62,728 nucleotides of DNA, taken from Actinomycetospora succinea (GTDB lineage Bacteria; Actinomycetota; Actinomycetes; Mycobacteriales; Pseudonocardiaceae). The translations under genes and the position numbers were made by a program. Of this stretch, positions 41,423 to 54,450 are shown piece after piece; within the stretch, counting starts at the first letter, position 1; each line of letters begins with the position of its first letter. Location of the stretch: assembly GCF_004363095.1 (NCBI RefSeq), contig NZ_SNYO01000017.1, positions 1 to 62,728 on the forward strand, read 5' to 3'. The notes under the pieces were generated by a model. It searched no databases, had not been told where the DNA came from, and saw only the letters and a program-made list of their open reading frames with translations.

Positions 41423-42349
41423 TCACGACAGCCGCTCCCCGGCCTCGGGGCGCACGCCCCGGGCCCAGTCGACCGCGGGCATGACCTTCTTCCCCTGGGG
41501 CTGGACGTCGCCGAGCGCGACGGCGGCGCCGGCGGTGCCGACGAGCACCCGGGTGCGCTCGACCCGGATCGAGCCGGGCTCCAGGCCGCCCTCGCCGGTG
41601 GTGAGCACGGGCCCCAGTTTGAGGCGGGCGTCCCGGAACGTCGTCCACGCCCCCGGCGCGGGCGTCACGGCGCGGATCAGGCGGTCCACGGCGGGTGCGG
41701 GGTGGGACCACGGCACGCGGGCGTCGTCGACGGTGATCTTCGGCGCGTACGAGACGCCGTCGGCGGGCTGGGGCACGGGGGTGAGCTCGCCGTCCTCGAT
41801 GCCGTCGAGCGTGCTCGCCAGCAGGACCGCGCCCGACGTCGCCAGCCGCTCGAGCAGGACGCCCGCGGTGTCGTGGCGGCCGATCTCCTCGGTGACCGTG
41901 CCGTAGACCGGCCCCGTGTCCATGCCCTCCTCCAGGGCGAAGGTGCTCGCGCCCGTGATCTCGTCGCCCGCGCGGATCGCCGCCTGCACGGGCGCCGCCC
42001 CCCGCCAGGCCGGGAGCAGCGAGAAGTGCAGGTTCACCCAGCCGTGGCGCGGGACGTCGAGGGCCTCGCGGCGCAGCAGGTTGCCGTAGGCGACGACCGG
42101 GCAGCAGTCGGGGGCGAGGCCCGTCAACCGCTCGAGGAAGTCCGGCTCGTTCGCCTTCGCCGGCGTGAGCACCGGGACGCCGGCCTCGTCGGCCAGGGCA
42201 CCGACCGGACTGCGCCGGGGCGTGCGCGAGCGCCCGACCGGGGCGTCGGGCCGGGTCACGACCGCGACGACCTCGTGGCGCGGGCTGTCCAGCAGGCGCT
42301 TCAGAGCGGGCAGGGCGGGCTCGGGCGTACCCGCGAAGACGACGCGCAC
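41423..42349 (-). CDS. fmt: Methionyl-tRNA formyltransferase
   Basis: 308 aa. N-terminal formyltransferase domain with [14 protein letters not shown] and the signature [21 protein letters not shown]-terminal OB-like tRNA-binding domain. It adds formyl to initiator Met-tRNA, the modification later removed by the product of def, encoded 4 bases upstream. GTG start at 42349. Confidence 0.96.
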   Translation of the reverse strand: MRVVFAGTPEPALPALKRLLDSPRHEVVAVVTRPDAPVGRSRTPRRSPVGALADEAGVPVLTPAKANEPDFLERLTGLAPDCCPVVAYGNLLRREALDVPRHGWVNLHFSLLPAWRGAAPVQAAIRAGDEITGASTFALEEGMDTGPVYGTVTEEIGRHDTAGVLLERLATSGAVLLASTLDGIEDGELTPVPQPADGVSYAPKITVDDARVPWSHPAPAVDRLIRAVTPAPGAWTTFRDARLKLGPVLTTGEGGLEPGSIRVERTRVLVGTAGAAVALGDVQPQGKKVMPAVDWARGVRPEAGERLS

Positions 42350-42353
42350 CGGG

Positions 42354-42905
42354 CTACAGGGCTCGCCCGAAGAGCGGGTGCGGGCTCGTCTTGACGGTCG
42401 GCGGCGCCCCCGCGTCGAACCACGGCGCCTCGCGGATCGCCTTCATGGCCTCGCGCCGCGTCGCCGGGTCGAGCTTGTCGAGGAAGAGCACGCCGTCGAG
42501 GTGGTCGGTCTCGTGCTGGATCGCCCGGGCGACCAGCGCCGTGCCCTCGACGGTCTGCGGCTCGCCGTACATGTCCCATCCGGTGGCGACGACGTGCTCG
42601 AAGCGGCGGCAGTCGAAGCGCAGGCCGGGGATGGACAGGCAGCCCTCCGGACCGAACTGCTCGGTGTCGTCGGCGGCGTTCCACGTCGGGTTGATCATGT
42701 GACCGACGACGTCGTCCGCGCGGAACGTGAACACCCGCAGCCCGACGCCGATCTGCGGCGCCGCGAGGCCGGCCCCGCCCTGGTCACGCATCGTCTCGTG
42801 GAGGTCGGCGACGAGGGTGCGCAGCTCCCGGTCGAAGTCGACGACGGGGTCGGCCTTCGTCCGCAGGACGGGGTCGCCGAACAGGCGGAGGGGCTGGACG
42901 GTCAT
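42354..42905 (-). CDS. def: Peptide deformylase
   Basis: 183-aa metalloprotease with all three motifs: [19 protein letters not shown] (metal Cys) and [12 protein letters not shown] (HExxH variant HETDH). It has a C-terminal extension typical of actinobacterial deformylases. The ATG has AAGGA upstream and the transcript start is predicted near 42955. It leads def-fmt-rsmB. Confidence 0.96.
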   Translation of the reverse strand: MTVQPLRLFGDPVLRTKADPVVDFDRELRTLVADLHETMRDQGGAGLAAPQIGVGLRVFTFRADDVVGHMINPTWNAADDTEQFGPEGCLSIPGLRFDCRRFEHVVATGWDMYGEPQTVEGTALVARAIQHETDHLDGVLFLDKLDPATRREAMKAIREAPWFDAGAPPTVKTSPHPLFGRAL

Positions 42906-42915
42906 GGGTCCTTCT

Positions 42916-42966
42916 CTGGACGGGAAGCGCGACCGACGTCTGCGGATCGCTCGACCGTCCAGTCTA
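42916..42966 (-). promoter_or_regulatory. def promoter and leader hairpin
   Basis: TAGACT on the minus strand (42961-42966) fits TANNNT. Just downstream, CTGGACGG and CCGTCCAG (42955-42962 and 42916-42923) are perfect 8-base arms that would close most of the 5' leader into a hairpin. The same structure could instead terminate the upstream gene at 42981. Confidence 0.45.
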
Positions 42967-42980
42967 GGAGCCTCCGGGGA

Positions 42981-43544
42981 TCACGGCTTCCAGTCGGGGT
43001 CCCGGCCGATGAAGCCCAGCAGGCGGGTCTGCGCGTCGGCGTCGTCGGGCACCGGCACGCGCGGCCCGTACTGGCCGGAGCCCCGGATCAGCTCCTCCAT
43101 CGGCTCCATGCCCTCGACGAGCACGGCGCACTCGTCGGGGTCGAGGCGGTCGTCCTGGCCGGTGGCGCGGGCGAGGTCCCAGGTGTGCATGAAGACGTCG
43201 GTCGTGTAGATCATGTTCGTCGCGGCCGCGAGGGTCATGGCGCCGAGGTGGGGGTTCTCGATCGTCCGGTCGGCCTCGGCCGGGTCGTCGAGCAGCGCCT
43301 GCACCGCGTCGGTCTGGTGGGTCCAGGAGCCGACCGGGTCGCTCGCCGCCTCCGGTCCCGCGGGGAGCGTGACGCCGGAGCCGGCCAGGAAGCCGGGGAA
43401 CCACGACGTCAGGTGCCCGACCACGTCCCGCGCGGTCCAGCCCTCCACGGGCGCCGGGACGTCCCAGTCGGTGGTGCCGCGCACCCGCTGGGTGAACGCG
43501 GCCGCGACCCGGCGGTGGCGGTCGGCGGCGGTCTCGTCGGACAT
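42981..43544 (-). CDS. TIGR03086/mycothiol-dependent maleylpyruvate isomerase-like protein
   Basis: 187 aa with the DinB-like metal-binding fold: VEGWTARDVVGHLTSWFPGF carries the first His and FMHTWDLARATGQDD the second. Family members use mycothiol as a thiol cofactor or are of unknown role. The start at 43544 lies 15 bases below an AT-rich perfect dyad, so the gene is probably under its own repressor. No regulator gene is adjacent. Confidence 0.85.
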   Translation of the reverse strand: MSDETAADRHRRVAAAFTQRVRGTTDWDVPAPVEGWTARDVVGHLTSWFPGFLAGSGVTLPAGPEAASDPVGSWTHQTDAVQALLDDPAEADRTIENPHLGAMTLAAATNMIYTTDVFMHTWDLARATGQDDRLDPDECAVLVEGMEPMEELIRGSGQYGPRVPVPDDADAQTRLLGFIGRDPDWKP

Positions 43545-43559
43545 GACACCCTCCCCTGC

Positions 43560-43581
43560 TATTCAACCTAACAGTTGAATA
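43560..43581. promoter_or_regulatory. TATTCAAC-N6-GTTGAATA operator
   Basis: Perfect 8-base arms TATTCAAC and GTTGAATA around CTAACA, strikingly AT-rich for this genome. It lies 15 bases upstream of the gene at 42981-43544 and 13 bases beyond the priA stop. The form resembles ArsR- or TetR-type operators. The regulator is not encoded next to it. Confidence 0.7.
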
Positions 43582-43594
43582 CTGGCACAGGTGC

Positions 43595-45694
43595 TCACAG
43601 CGGGTCCAGGGGGTCGAGCAGGACGCGCACGCTCTCGCGCTCCTTGCGCGCCGACCGGACGGCCTGGGCGGCGTGGAGCTCCTTCGCCAGGGCGCGTCCC
43701 TCGGTGCGCGGCACCCGCACCAGGCAGCGCTCGGCGCCCTCGGTGCGCTCCTCGGCGCCGGGCAGCTTCGTGCCGGGCGGGAGCTCGACCGGGCCGAGCA
43801 CCTCGACGGTCGTGGGCAGCGCGGCGAGGAGGTCCGCGACGGCGGGCGGCGGACCGTCGACGGCGGCCATGCGCATCGCGGGCGGCAGGGCGAGCTCGTC
43901 GCGGGCGGCGAGCTCCGTCGCCGCGGACCCGGCCGGGTCCCAGCGCACGAGGGCCTGCACCGCCGGGGTCGACGAGTCGGCGACCACCACCACCCGGCCC
44001 CCCTCGCCCGCCGGCCGGACGAGCGCGGCGGCCGCGAACCACCGGCGCAGCGTCTCCTCCCCCGCCCGCAGCTCGGGGCGGGCGAGCAGCACGGCGCCGT
44101 CGAGCAGCAGGGCCGCCCCGTAGCCCCCCGCGGCGACGGGTTCGGCGCCCGGCGTGGCGACGACCAGCGCCGGGTCGCCGGGCACGTGGTCGAGCACCGT
44201 GGCGCCGCCGCCGGAGCTGCGCACCACCGTCTGCGGGAACGCGCGGCCCAGCTCCTCCGCGGTGCGGGCGGACCCGACGGCCAGCGCGCGCAGCTTCGGC
44301 GACCCGCAGGCGCCGCAGCGGTACGCGGCGTCGGGGTGGCCGCACCAGCGGCAGACGGGGGCGGCGTCGCCGTGACTGCTCGGCAGCGCGAGCGGGCCGG
44401 CACACCGGCGGCAGCGGGCGGGCTCGCGGCAGTTCCCGCAGGCCACGGCGGGCAGGTAGCCCTTGCGGGGCACCTGCACGAGCACCGGGGCACCGGCGGT
44501 CAGTGCGGCGCGTGCGGCCTCGAAGGCCACCGACGGCATGCGGGCGGCGCGCGCGGCGGGGTCGCGCAGGAGCTGGCGGTCGTCCTCGCCGATCGCGGTG
44601 ACGCGGGGGCCGCGGGCGCGGACGGTCGCGCGGTCGGCGACGACGTCGTGGGCCCAGCCGCTGGACACGAGCAGGGCAGCCTCGGCCGTGCGCGCGAACC
44701 CGCCGACGAGCAGGGCGGCGCCGTCGCGGTGGGCGCGGGTCATCGCGACGTCGCGGGCGTGGGGGTAGGGCGCGCGGGGCTCGGCGTGCGAGTCGTCGCC
44801 GTCGTCCCACACCACGATCAGCCCGGGGTCGGTGACCGGGGCGAAGGCGGTGGCGCGGGTGCCGACGACGATCCGGGCCTGCCCGCGGGCGACCGCGAGC
44901 CAGCGGCGGTAGCGCTCGGCGGGGCCGAGATCGGCGGCGAGCGCCACGACGGCCTGCTCGCCGGCGACCGCCGCGCAGGCGGCCTGGACGCGGTCGAGGT
45001 CGCGGCGGTCGGGCACCACGATCACCGCGCTGCGCCCGCCGACGGCCGTCGTCGCGGCGGCCTCGGCGAGGCGGGCGGGCCAGTCCTCGCCGGGCAGGGC
45101 CTGCCAGACGGCGTGGGCCGGTCTCTCGTGCTCGAGCGCCTCGAGGAGCGCCGGGCCGCGGGGGTAGGCGCCCCAGCCGTGGGTCGCGGGCGCGCAGGGT
45201 TCCGGGCGCTCCGGGGGCGTCTCGGCCTCGACGCGCGCGTGGCGCGGGGGCACGGCGAGGCGCAGGACGTCGGCGAGGGTGCCGGCGTAGCGGTCGGCGA
45301 CGGCGCGGCAGAGGCCGGCGAGCTCCTCTCCGAGCACCGGTTCCGGCGAGACGACCTTCTCGAGCCAGCCCAGGCGCCCGGTGTGCTCGCTGGTGTCCTC
45401 GCGGGCGAGGACGAAGCCGTCGACGAGCCGCCCGGCGAAGCGGACCCGCACCCGCGCGCCGGGGACGGCGTCGGCGGAGAGCAGCTCGGGGACCTGGTAG
45501 TCGAAGGCACGGTCGAGGTGGGCGAGGTTCACGTCGACGGCCACCCGTGCCACCGGGCGCTCCACGGCGGGCACGCGCTCGTTGCGGTGGGGCTTGCGCG
45601 GCTTCTCGGAGGGCTTCTGCGTGGGCTTCTCGACCGGCTTCGCGACCGGTGGCGGCGCCGCGAACAGCGCGTCGCTCCCCTCACCGGCCGTCAC
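43595..45694 (-). CDS. priA: PriA-like primosomal protein lacking helicase motifs
   Basis: 699 aa. The 3'-DNA-binding domain (VARVAVDVNLAHLDRAFDYQ) and the paired zinc sites (CGNCREPARCRRCAGPL, CRWCGHPDAAYRCGACGS) are conserved. The Walker A GxGKT is missing (the region reads LPGEDWPARLAEAAATTAVG), and the DEEH box has become VWDDGDDSHAEPRAPYP. Loss of helicase motifs is a known trait of actinobacterial PriA, so it is probably a structural replication-restart factor and not a pseudogene. GTG start. A Lys/Pro-rich N-terminal segment (residues 16-40) is likely disordered. Confidence 0.93.
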   Translation of the reverse strand: MTAGEGSDALFAAPPPVAKPVEKPTQKPSEKPRKPHRNERVPAVERPVARVAVDVNLAHLDRAFDYQVPELLSADAVPGARVRVRFAGRLVDGFVLAREDTSEHTGRLGWLEKVVSPEPVLGEELAGLCRAVADRYAGTLADVLRLAVPPRHARVEAETPPERPEPCAPATHGWGAYPRGPALLEALEHERPAHAVWQALPGEDWPARLAEAAATTAVGGRSAVIVVPDRRDLDRVQAACAAVAGEQAVVALAADLGPAERYRRWLAVARGQARIVVGTRATAFAPVTDPGLIVVWDDGDDSHAEPRAPYPHARDVAMTRAHRDGAALLVGGFARTAEAALLVSSGWAHDVVADRATVRARGPRVTAIGEDDRQLLRDPAARAARMPSVAFEAARAALTAGAPVLVQVPRKGYLPAVACGNCREPARCRRCAGPLALPSSHGDAAPVCRWCGHPDAAYRCGACGSPKLRALAVGSARTAEELGRAFPQTVVRSSGGGATVLDHVPGDPALVVATPGAEPVAAGGYGAALLLDGAVLLARPELRAGEETLRRWFAAAALVRPAGEGGRVVVVADSSTPAVQALVRWDPAGSAATELAARDELALPPAMRMAAVDGPPPAVADLLAALPTTVEVLGPVELPPGTKLPGAEERTEGAERCLVRVPRTEGRALAKELHAAQAVRSARKERESVRVLLDPLDPL

Positions 45695-45877
45695 GGACCC
45701 CGGTCTACCAGAGCCGGCCGACGATCATCGCGCCCTCCACGAACCTCGCACCGCCGCCAGTGATCAAGGGCGTCGCCATGCACCTCGAACGGCCTGGCAG
45801 GTCGATGGTGGCGCCCCTGATCTCCGCGGGTCGGACCGGGCCGCGCCGCGCTCCCGTGCATCGAGCTGGCGGCTTTC

Positions 45878-45894
45878 CTGACGTTGAACGTCAG
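45878..45894. promoter_or_regulatory. CTGACGT-TGA-ACGTCAG dyad
   Basis: Perfect 7-base arms with a 3-base spacer; preceded by CTGGCGGC and followed by GCCGCCAG, which could close a larger stem. The shape recalls MerR- or ArsR-type operators. No gene begins nearby: priA starts 180 bases away on the minus strand. Confidence 0.4.
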
Positions 45895-45920
45895 CGTGGC
45901 CGCCAGGCTGCACCACCCCG

Positions 45921-45973
45921 GACACGCCACCGGCCCGGCCGCCCCGCGAACGGGGTGGCCGGGCCGGCGTGTC
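45921..45973 (-). terminator. Large GC hairpin terminator of metK
   Basis: GACACG, CCGGCCCGGCC and CCCC on one side pair with GGGG, GGCCGGGCCGG and CGTGTC on the other, giving a stem of over 20 bp with a GCGAAC loop and minor bulges. It is 72 bases below the metK stop. No U-tract follows. Confidence 0.75.
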
Positions 45974-46045
45974 GTGCTGGCGAGGATGTGGCGATCCTGG
46001 CCATCAGGTGCCAGCGATGCCGCATCGCTCGTACCGGGACGGACC

Positions 46046-47239
46046 TCAGCTGGCGATCGACTTCAGCGCGTCGGCTCGGTCGGTGCGCTCCCAGGGGAGG
46101 TCGAGGTCGTCACGGCCGAAGTGGCCGTACGCCGCGGTCGGCTGGTAGATCGGGCGCAGCAGCTGCAGGTCGCGCACGATCGCGCCGGGGCGCAGGTCGA
46201 AGACCTCGTGGATGGCCTTCTCGATCTTCGCCGGGTCGACGTTGGCGGTGCCGAACGTCTCCAGGAAGACACCGACGGGCTCGGCCTTGCCGATCGCGTA
46301 GGCGACCTGGACCTCGGCGCGCTTGGCCAGGCCGGCGGCGACGACGTTCTTCGCCACCCAGCGCATCGCGTAGCAGGCGGAGCGGTCGACCTTCGACGGG
46401 TCCTTGCCCGAGAAGGCGCCGCCGCCGTGGCGGGCGTAGCCGCCGTAGGTGTCCACGATGATCTTGCGGCCGGTCAGGCCCGCGTCACCCATGGGACCGC
46501 CGGTCACGAAGCGGCCGGTCGGGTTGACCAGGACGCGGGTGTTCGACGAGTCCAGGTCGATGCCGGCGAGCACCGGCTCGATGACCTTGGACTTGATGTC
46601 CGGGGTGAGCAGGTTGTCCAGGTCGATGTCGGCGGCGTGCTGCGTCGACAGGACCACGGTCTCGACGCCGACGGGCTTGTCGTCGTCGTAGGCGATGGTG
46701 ACCTGGGTCTTACCGTCCGGACGCAGGTACGGCAGCGTGCCGTCCCGGCGGACCGCGGTGAGCTTGCGGGCCATGCGGTGCGCCAGCCCGATGGGCAGCG
46801 GCATGAGCTCGGGGGTGTCGGCGTCGGCGTAGCCGAACATGAGGCCCTGGTCGCCGGCACCCTGGCGGGCGATCTCGTCCTCGGAGCCCTCGACGCGGGT
46901 CTCGTAGCCCTCGTCGACGCCCTGCGCGATGTCCTTGGACTGCGCACCGATGGAGATCGAGACACCGCAGCTCTCGCCGTCGAAGCCCTTGGCCGACGAG
47001 TCGTAGCCGATGTCCAGGATGGTCTTGCGGACGATGTCCACGTAGTTGACCTGGGCGTTGGTGGTCACCTCGCCGGCGACGTGCACCTGCCCCGTCGTGA
47101 CCATCGTCTCGACCGCGACGCGCGACTTCGGGTCCTGCGCCAGCAGGGCGTCCAGGATGCCGTCGCTGACTGCGTCACAGATCTTGTCTGGGTGGCCCTC
47201 GGTGACGGATTCACTGGTGAACAAACGCCTAGCGGGCAC
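46046..47239 (-). CDS. metK: S-adenosylmethionine synthetase
   Basis: Makes SAM from methionine and ATP. About 397 aa. Motifs are [31 protein letters not shown] and the P-loop-like [16 protein letters not shown]. The GTG at 47239 gives [10 protein letters not shown], close to characterised actinobacterial N termini, with AGGGAG at good spacing; a GTG at 47245 and a TTG at 47260 are alternatives. It follows coaBC after 159 bases, with its own promoter there. Confidence 0.96.
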   Translation of the reverse strand: MPARRLFTSESVTEGHPDKICDAVSDGILDALLAQDPKSRVAVETMVTTGQVHVAGEVTTNAQVNYVDIVRKTILDIGYDSSAKGFDGESCGVSISIGAQSKDIAQGVDEGYETRVEGSEDEIARQGAGDQGLMFGYADADTPELMPLPIGLAHRMARKLTAVRRDGTLPYLRPDGKTQVTIAYDDDKPVGVETVVLSTQHAADIDLDNLLTPDIKSKVIEPVLAGIDLDSSNTRVLVNPTGRFVTGGPMGDAGLTGRKIIVDTYGGYARHGGGAFSGKDPSKVDRSACYAMRWVAKNVVAAGLAKRAEVQVAYAIGKAEPVGVFLETFGTANVDPAKIEKAIHEVFDLRPGAIVRDLQLLRPIYQPTAAYGHFGRDDLDLPWERTDRADALKSIAS

Positions 47240-47272
47240 AATCACTCCCTGCCTCGACAATGGGACCCGTCC

Positions 47273-47278
47273 ACACTA
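47273..47278 (-). promoter_or_regulatory. metK -10 element
   Basis: TAGTGT on the minus strand fits TANNNT and lies 34 bases upstream of the metK start; the same hexamer serves as the proposed pyrR -10. No clear -35. No SAM riboswitch structure is seen in the 159-base gap. Confidence 0.4.
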
Positions 47279-47398
47279 ACGGCATCCCGTGGTGTCGCGA
47301 GTGAGCTGACCTGGCTGAATGCCATGCCTGTCACAGAGCGGTTGTGTTCATCGCCGAATCGTGGGAATGCGCCGATCAGCCCAGCGATTCAGGGCAGA

Positions 47399-48652
47399 TC
47401 AGGGCAGCCGCTCCGCGACGGCGTCCCACACACGCGCAGCCAGCGCGGCTTTCGAGCCCATCGGCAGGCTCATCGAGGACCCGTCGGCGCCGAGGAGCCA
47501 CCCCTCGTTGTCCTCCATCTCGAACGCCTTCCCCGCTCCCACGGCGTTGACGACGAGTAGGTCACATCCCTTGCGCTCGAGCTTCGCGCGCCCGTAGTCG
47601 AGGACGCTGCCGTGCTCGTCGCCGGTCTCCGCCGCGAAGCCCACGACCAGGCGTCGCGGGACGTCCTCGGTGACCAGCTCGCGCAGGATGTCGGGGTTGA
47701 ACTCCAGCGGGATCGAGGGCGGCTCCTCGCCCTTCTTGATCTTGCCGGCGGACAGCGCCGTCGGGCGGAAGTCCGACACCGCGGCGGCCATCACGACGAC
47801 GTCCGCGGCCTTGGACGCGTCCAGCACGGCGTCGCGCATCTCGCGGGTGGTCTGCACACGCCGGAGGTCGACGGCGGCGGGCGGGTCGAGGTCGGCGATC
47901 GTGCCCGCGACGAGCGTCACGTCGGCCCCGCGCTGGGCCGCGACGCGGGCGAGCGCGTAGCCCTGGCGCCCCGAGGAGCGGTTGCCCAGTGTCCGGACCG
48001 GGTCGAGCGGCTCGGCCGTCCCGCCGGCGGAGACGACGACGCGGCGGCCCTCGAGGTCGCGCGGCAGCGGGAACGGCTCGGTGCCGCCGGCGCTGGTCGA
48101 CGCCCCCCACTCCAGGAGCAGCCGGGCGAACTCCGCGATCTCGGGCGGCTCGGGCAGGCGCCCCGGGCCGGTGTCGGCGCCCGTGAGCCGCCCGGAGGCC
48201 GGCTCGAGCACCACCGTGCCGCGGCGGCGCAGCGTCGCGACGTTGTCGACCGTCGCGGGGTGCTCCCACATCTCGGTGTGCATCGCGGGGACGGCCAGCA
48301 CCGGGCACCGCGCGGTGAGCAGCGTCGAGGTCAGCAGGTCGTCGGCGCGCCCCTGGGTCATCCGCGCCAGCAGGTCGGCCGTCGCGGGCACGAGGAGCAC
48401 GAGCTCGGCGCGCCGCCCGAGGGCGACGTGCTCGACGTCGTGGACGTTCTCGAAGACCCCGGTCATCACCGGGCGCCCGGACAGTGCCTCGAACGTGGCG
48501 GCGCCGATGAACTCCAGCGCCGACCGTGTGGCCACCACCTGGACGTGGTGGCCGGCCTCGCGCAGGCGCCGCAGCACCTCGCAGGACTTGTAGGCGGCGA
48601 TGCCGCCGGAGACCCCGAGAACGATCTCCCGGGGGCGGTCGCTCTCGATCAC
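47399..48652 (-). CDS. coaBC: Bifunctional PPC decarboxylase / PPC synthetase
   Basis: Two consecutive steps of CoA synthesis in one 417-aa protein. The N-terminal flavoprotein CoaC half has LGVSGGIAAYKSCEVLRRL and the HXX site NVHDVEHVALG; VPAMHTEMWEHPAT carries the PXMNxxMW-like motif (here PAMHTEMW). The C-terminal CoaB half has VVSAGGTAEPLDPVR, then NRSSGRQGYALA and AAVSDFRP. GTG start at 48652, 10 bases below rpoZ. Confidence 0.96.
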   Translation of the reverse strand: MIESDRPREIVLGVSGGIAAYKSCEVLRRLREAGHHVQVVATRSALEFIGAATFEALSGRPVMTGVFENVHDVEHVALGRRAELVLLVPATADLLARMTQGRADDLLTSTLLTARCPVLAVPAMHTEMWEHPATVDNVATLRRRGTVVLEPASGRLTGADTGPGRLPEPPEIAEFARLLLEWGASTSAGGTEPFPLPRDLEGRRVVVSAGGTAEPLDPVRTLGNRSSGRQGYALARVAAQRGADVTLVAGTIADLDPPAAVDLRRVQTTREMRDAVLDASKAADVVVMAAAVSDFRPTALSAGKIKKGEEPPSIPLEFNPDILRELVTEDVPRRLVVGFAAETGDEHGSVLDYGRAKLERKGCDLLVVNAVGAGKAFEMEDNEGWLLGADGSSMSLPMGSKAALAARVWDAVAERLP

Positions 48653-48662
48653 GTCGGGGAGG

Positions 48663-48944
48663 TCACTCGCCCTCGGTGTGCTCGAGCAGGCCGGAGTGGA
48701 TCTCGCGCATGGCGACCGAGAGCGGCTTCTCGCGCGGGCCCGGCTCGACGAGCGGGCCGACGTACTCGAGCAGCCCCTCGCCCAGCTGGGCGTAGTAGTC
48801 GTTGATCTGGCGGGCGCGCTTGGCCGCGTAGATGACCAGCGCGTACTTGGAGCTCACCGTCTCCAGCAGCTCGTCGATCGGGGGGTTGGTGATGCCCTCG
48901 GGCCCCTCGAGGATGCTGCCGGTCCGCCCGGTGGGAATGCTCAC
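48663..48944 (-). CDS. rpoZ: RNA polymerase omega subunit
   Basis: 93-aa small subunit that helps assemble beta-prime. [20 protein letters not shown] and [20 protein letters not shown] are characteristic of actinobacterial omega. The GTG at 48944 overlaps the gmk stop by 4 bases, with AGGAG upstream. Gene order mihF-gmk-rpoZ-coaBC is conserved in mycobacteria. Confidence 0.96.
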   Translation of the reverse strand: MSIPTGRTGSILEGPEGITNPPIDELLETVSSKYALVIYAAKRARQINDYYAQLGEGLLEYVGPLVEPGPREKPLSVAMREIHSGLLEHTEGE

Positions 48945-49603
48945 TCGCTCGCTCCTGCAGAGGTCGCGCCGGACGCCGAACGGTCCGACGATGTGGGAAC
49001 GGCCGCCCGACCGTCGTGCTCGTCGAGGGGACCGACGCTCAACTCTACCAACCGGCGTGCGGTCTCCCCGACGTCGTGGTTCACCACGGTCACGTCGAAC
49101 TCGCTGGCCGCGGCCAGTTCCTCGCGCGCCGTGGCCAGCCGGCGGTCGACGACCTCGGTGGCCTCGGTGCCCCGGCCGATCAGCCGGTCGACCAGGACCT
49201 CCCACGACGGGGGCTCGAGGAACACGAACAGGGCGTCCGGCCGCTGGCTGCGCACCGCCCGCGCGCCGGCCAGGTCGAGCTCGAGCAGCACCGCCTCGCC
49301 GGCGGCCAGGTGCTCGTCCACCGGGGCGCGCGGCGTGCCGGACCGGTGCATGCCGCGGTGGATCTCCGCCCACTCGAGCAGCTCACCCTCGGCGATCATG
49401 CGGTTGAACTCGGCGGCCGAGACGAAGTGGTAGTCGCGCCCGTCGACCTCCCCGGGCCGCTCGGCCCGGGTGGTCGCCGAGACGGAGAACCACAGGGGTG
49501 CGCGGATGCGCCGGAGCTCGGCGACCACCGTGCTCTTCCCGACCCCCGAGGGCCCGGCCAGCACCATCAGCCGGCCGGGCCCTCGGGCAGGGGAAGGACT
49601 CAC
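48941..49603 (-). CDS. gmk: Guanylate kinase
   Basis: Phosphorylates GMP to GDP. 220 aa with the P-loop [15 protein letters not shown], the GMP-binding [20 protein letters not shown] and [16 protein letters not shown]. The C-terminal 25 residues are low-complexity Ser/Ala. GTG start at 49603, 4 bases below the mihF stop. Confidence 0.96.
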   Translation of the reverse strand: MSPSPARGPGRLMVLAGPSGVGKSTVVAELRRIRAPLWFSVSATTRAERPGEVDGRDYHFVSAAEFNRMIAEGELLEWAEIHRGMHRSGTPRAPVDEHLAAGEAVLLELDLAGARAVRSQRPDALFVFLEPPSWEVLVDRLIGRGTEATEVVDRRLATAREELAAASEFDVTVVNHDVGETARRLVELSVGPLDEHDGRAAVPTSSDRSASGATSAGASE

Positions 49604-49607
49604 GGGC

Positions 49608-49925
49608 TCACTCGCCGGAGAACTCGTCGAGCAGAGCCTTGCGCTGGCGCTCGCCCAGGCCGCGCAGGCGGCGGCTCGGGGCGATCTCGAGGCGCTCCAT
49701 GATCTGCTGGGCGCGGACCTTGCCCACGCCCGGCATGGCCTCGAGCAGAGCCGAGACCTTCATCTTGCCCAGCACCTCGTCCGAGTCGGCCTGCTCGAGC
49801 ACCTCGGAGAGGCTGGTGCCTCCCCGCTTGAGCCGCTCCTTGAGCTCGGCCCGGGCACGGCGAGCGGCGGCGGCCTTCTCGAGCGCCGCGGCCCGCTGCT
49901 CCTCGGTCAGCTCGGGTAATGCCAC
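49608..49925 (-). CDS. mihF: Actinobacterial integration host factor (MihF)
   Basis: 105-aa DNA-binding nucleoid protein of the single-subunit actinobacterial type. It has [19 protein letters not shown], then the helix-two-turn-helix core [20 protein letters not shown]. The GTG at 49925 has GGAGGAG upstream. It lies between pyrF and gmk, as in mycobacteria and Streptomyces. Confidence 0.95.
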   Translation of the reverse strand: MALPELTEEQRAAALEKAAAARRARAELKERLKRGGTSLSEVLEQADSDEVLGKMKVSALLEAMPGVGKVRAQQIMERLEIAPSRRLRGLGERQRKALLDEFSGE

Positions 49926-50161
49926 GTTCTCCTCCGGGGGTCGTGACGGCGGGTCGGTCCAGGGGAGACCGGCCCGTGGTGGTGAATGGGCTTCCGACCA
50001 GTGGTGCGAACGTACCGCGCGACGCCGACACCGACAGTCCGTGGGGCGGGAATGTCCGCAGGTCGGGGCCCCGTGGCGTGGGCACCACACGACGCCGTGA
50101 CCGGACGGAGGTCGCGCCCACCGGAGCGTGTTCCCCGATCATCGGCAGTCACCGCACCGGG
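49926..50161 (-). promoter_or_regulatory. mihF promoter region
   Basis: This 236-base gap after pyrF has no gene. TACGTT on the minus strand (50009-50014) fits TANNNT, with CTGTCG 17 bases upstream as a weak -35. GGTCGGTC and GACCGGCC can form an imperfect leader hairpin near 49950-49973. The mihF-gmk-rpoZ-coaBC unit probably starts here. Confidence 0.4.
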
Positions 50162-51060
50162 CTACCCCGTCAAGGTCCCGTTCAGCGCATCGACCGCTGC
50201 TCTCAGCGCTCGGTGGGAGGGGCCGGAGGTCAGGACCTCGCGTGCGCTCACCGGTACGACCGGTCCCCCGTCAGCGCCCAACGCGCCCGACGGCCCGGGC
50301 GCGCCGAAGGCGGCGGCCACGTCCGCGGGCGTGCCGCCCTGCGCGCCGAGCCCCGGGACGAGGATCGGCCCGCCGAGCGCGGAGAGGTCGAGGCCGTGGT
50401 CGCGGCCCGTGGTGCCCCGGGTCAGCCCGACGACGGCGCCCGCCGTGCCCTCCCCCGGGCCGCCGGCGTGGGCCGCGTTGTGGTCGGCCAGCGCGTCGAT
50501 CACCGACTGCGCGACCTCTCTCATGCCCCGCGGCGACCCGCCCGGGCCCGCCACCCACGCCTGCGCCGACTGCACGCCCGCGGCCTCCGGGTTGGAGGTG
50601 CGCGTGAGCACGAAGACCCCGCGCCCGGTGGCCACGGCCAGGTCGAGGGCCGGCGCGAGCGCGCCCACGCCCAGGTACGGCGAGAGCGTCACCGCGTCGG
50701 CGGCCAGCGGGGCGTCGTCGGCGAGCCAGGCGTGCGCGTAGGCCGCCATCGTCGACCCGATGTCGCCGCGCTTGGCGTCGGCGAGCGTGAGCACGCCCGC
50801 CTCCCGCGCGTGGGCGAGCGCCCGCTCGAGGACGCCGAGCCCCGCCGACCCGAACGTCTCGTACAGCGCCACCTGCGGCTTGAGCAGCGCCACGTGCCCG
50901 GCGAGCGCGTCGATGACCCGGTGCGTGAACGACTCGAGCCCGGCGACGTCGACGTCCAGGTCCCAGGCCTTCAGCAGGCCCGGGTGCGGGTCGATCCCGA
51001 CGCACAGGGGCCCGTGCTCGGCGACGGCGTCGGCCAGCCGGGCGCGGAACGGGGCGCGGC

Positions 51061-51064
<4 letters not shown>
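50162..51064 (-). CDS. pyrF: Orotidine 5'-phosphate decarboxylase, type 2
   Basis: Last step of UMP synthesis. 300 aa, the longer type-2 form. The catalytic Lys/Asp array is in [20 protein letters not shown] near residue 95; [14 protein letters not shown] leads and the phosphate loop is [16 protein letters not shown]. The ATG overlaps the carB stop by 4 bases. Confidence 0.95.

Positions 51065-54449
<3,385 letters not shown>

Positions 54450-54450
<1 letters not shown>

Larger units (their letters stand above)
45695..46045. other. 350-base gap between metK and priA
   Basis: No supported gene on either strand. It holds the dyad at 45878-45894, nested in CTGGCGGC and GCCGCCAG, and the large hairpin at 45921-45973. 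The 180 bases next to priA show no clear -10 box. The dyad may mark the promoter of a lost gene. Confidence 0.5.

Noticed and set aside
47240..47398. Possible SAM riboswitch before metK
   Set aside because: No multi-stem aptamer pattern; only a TANNNT promoter element is visible and the presumed leader is under 40 nt.
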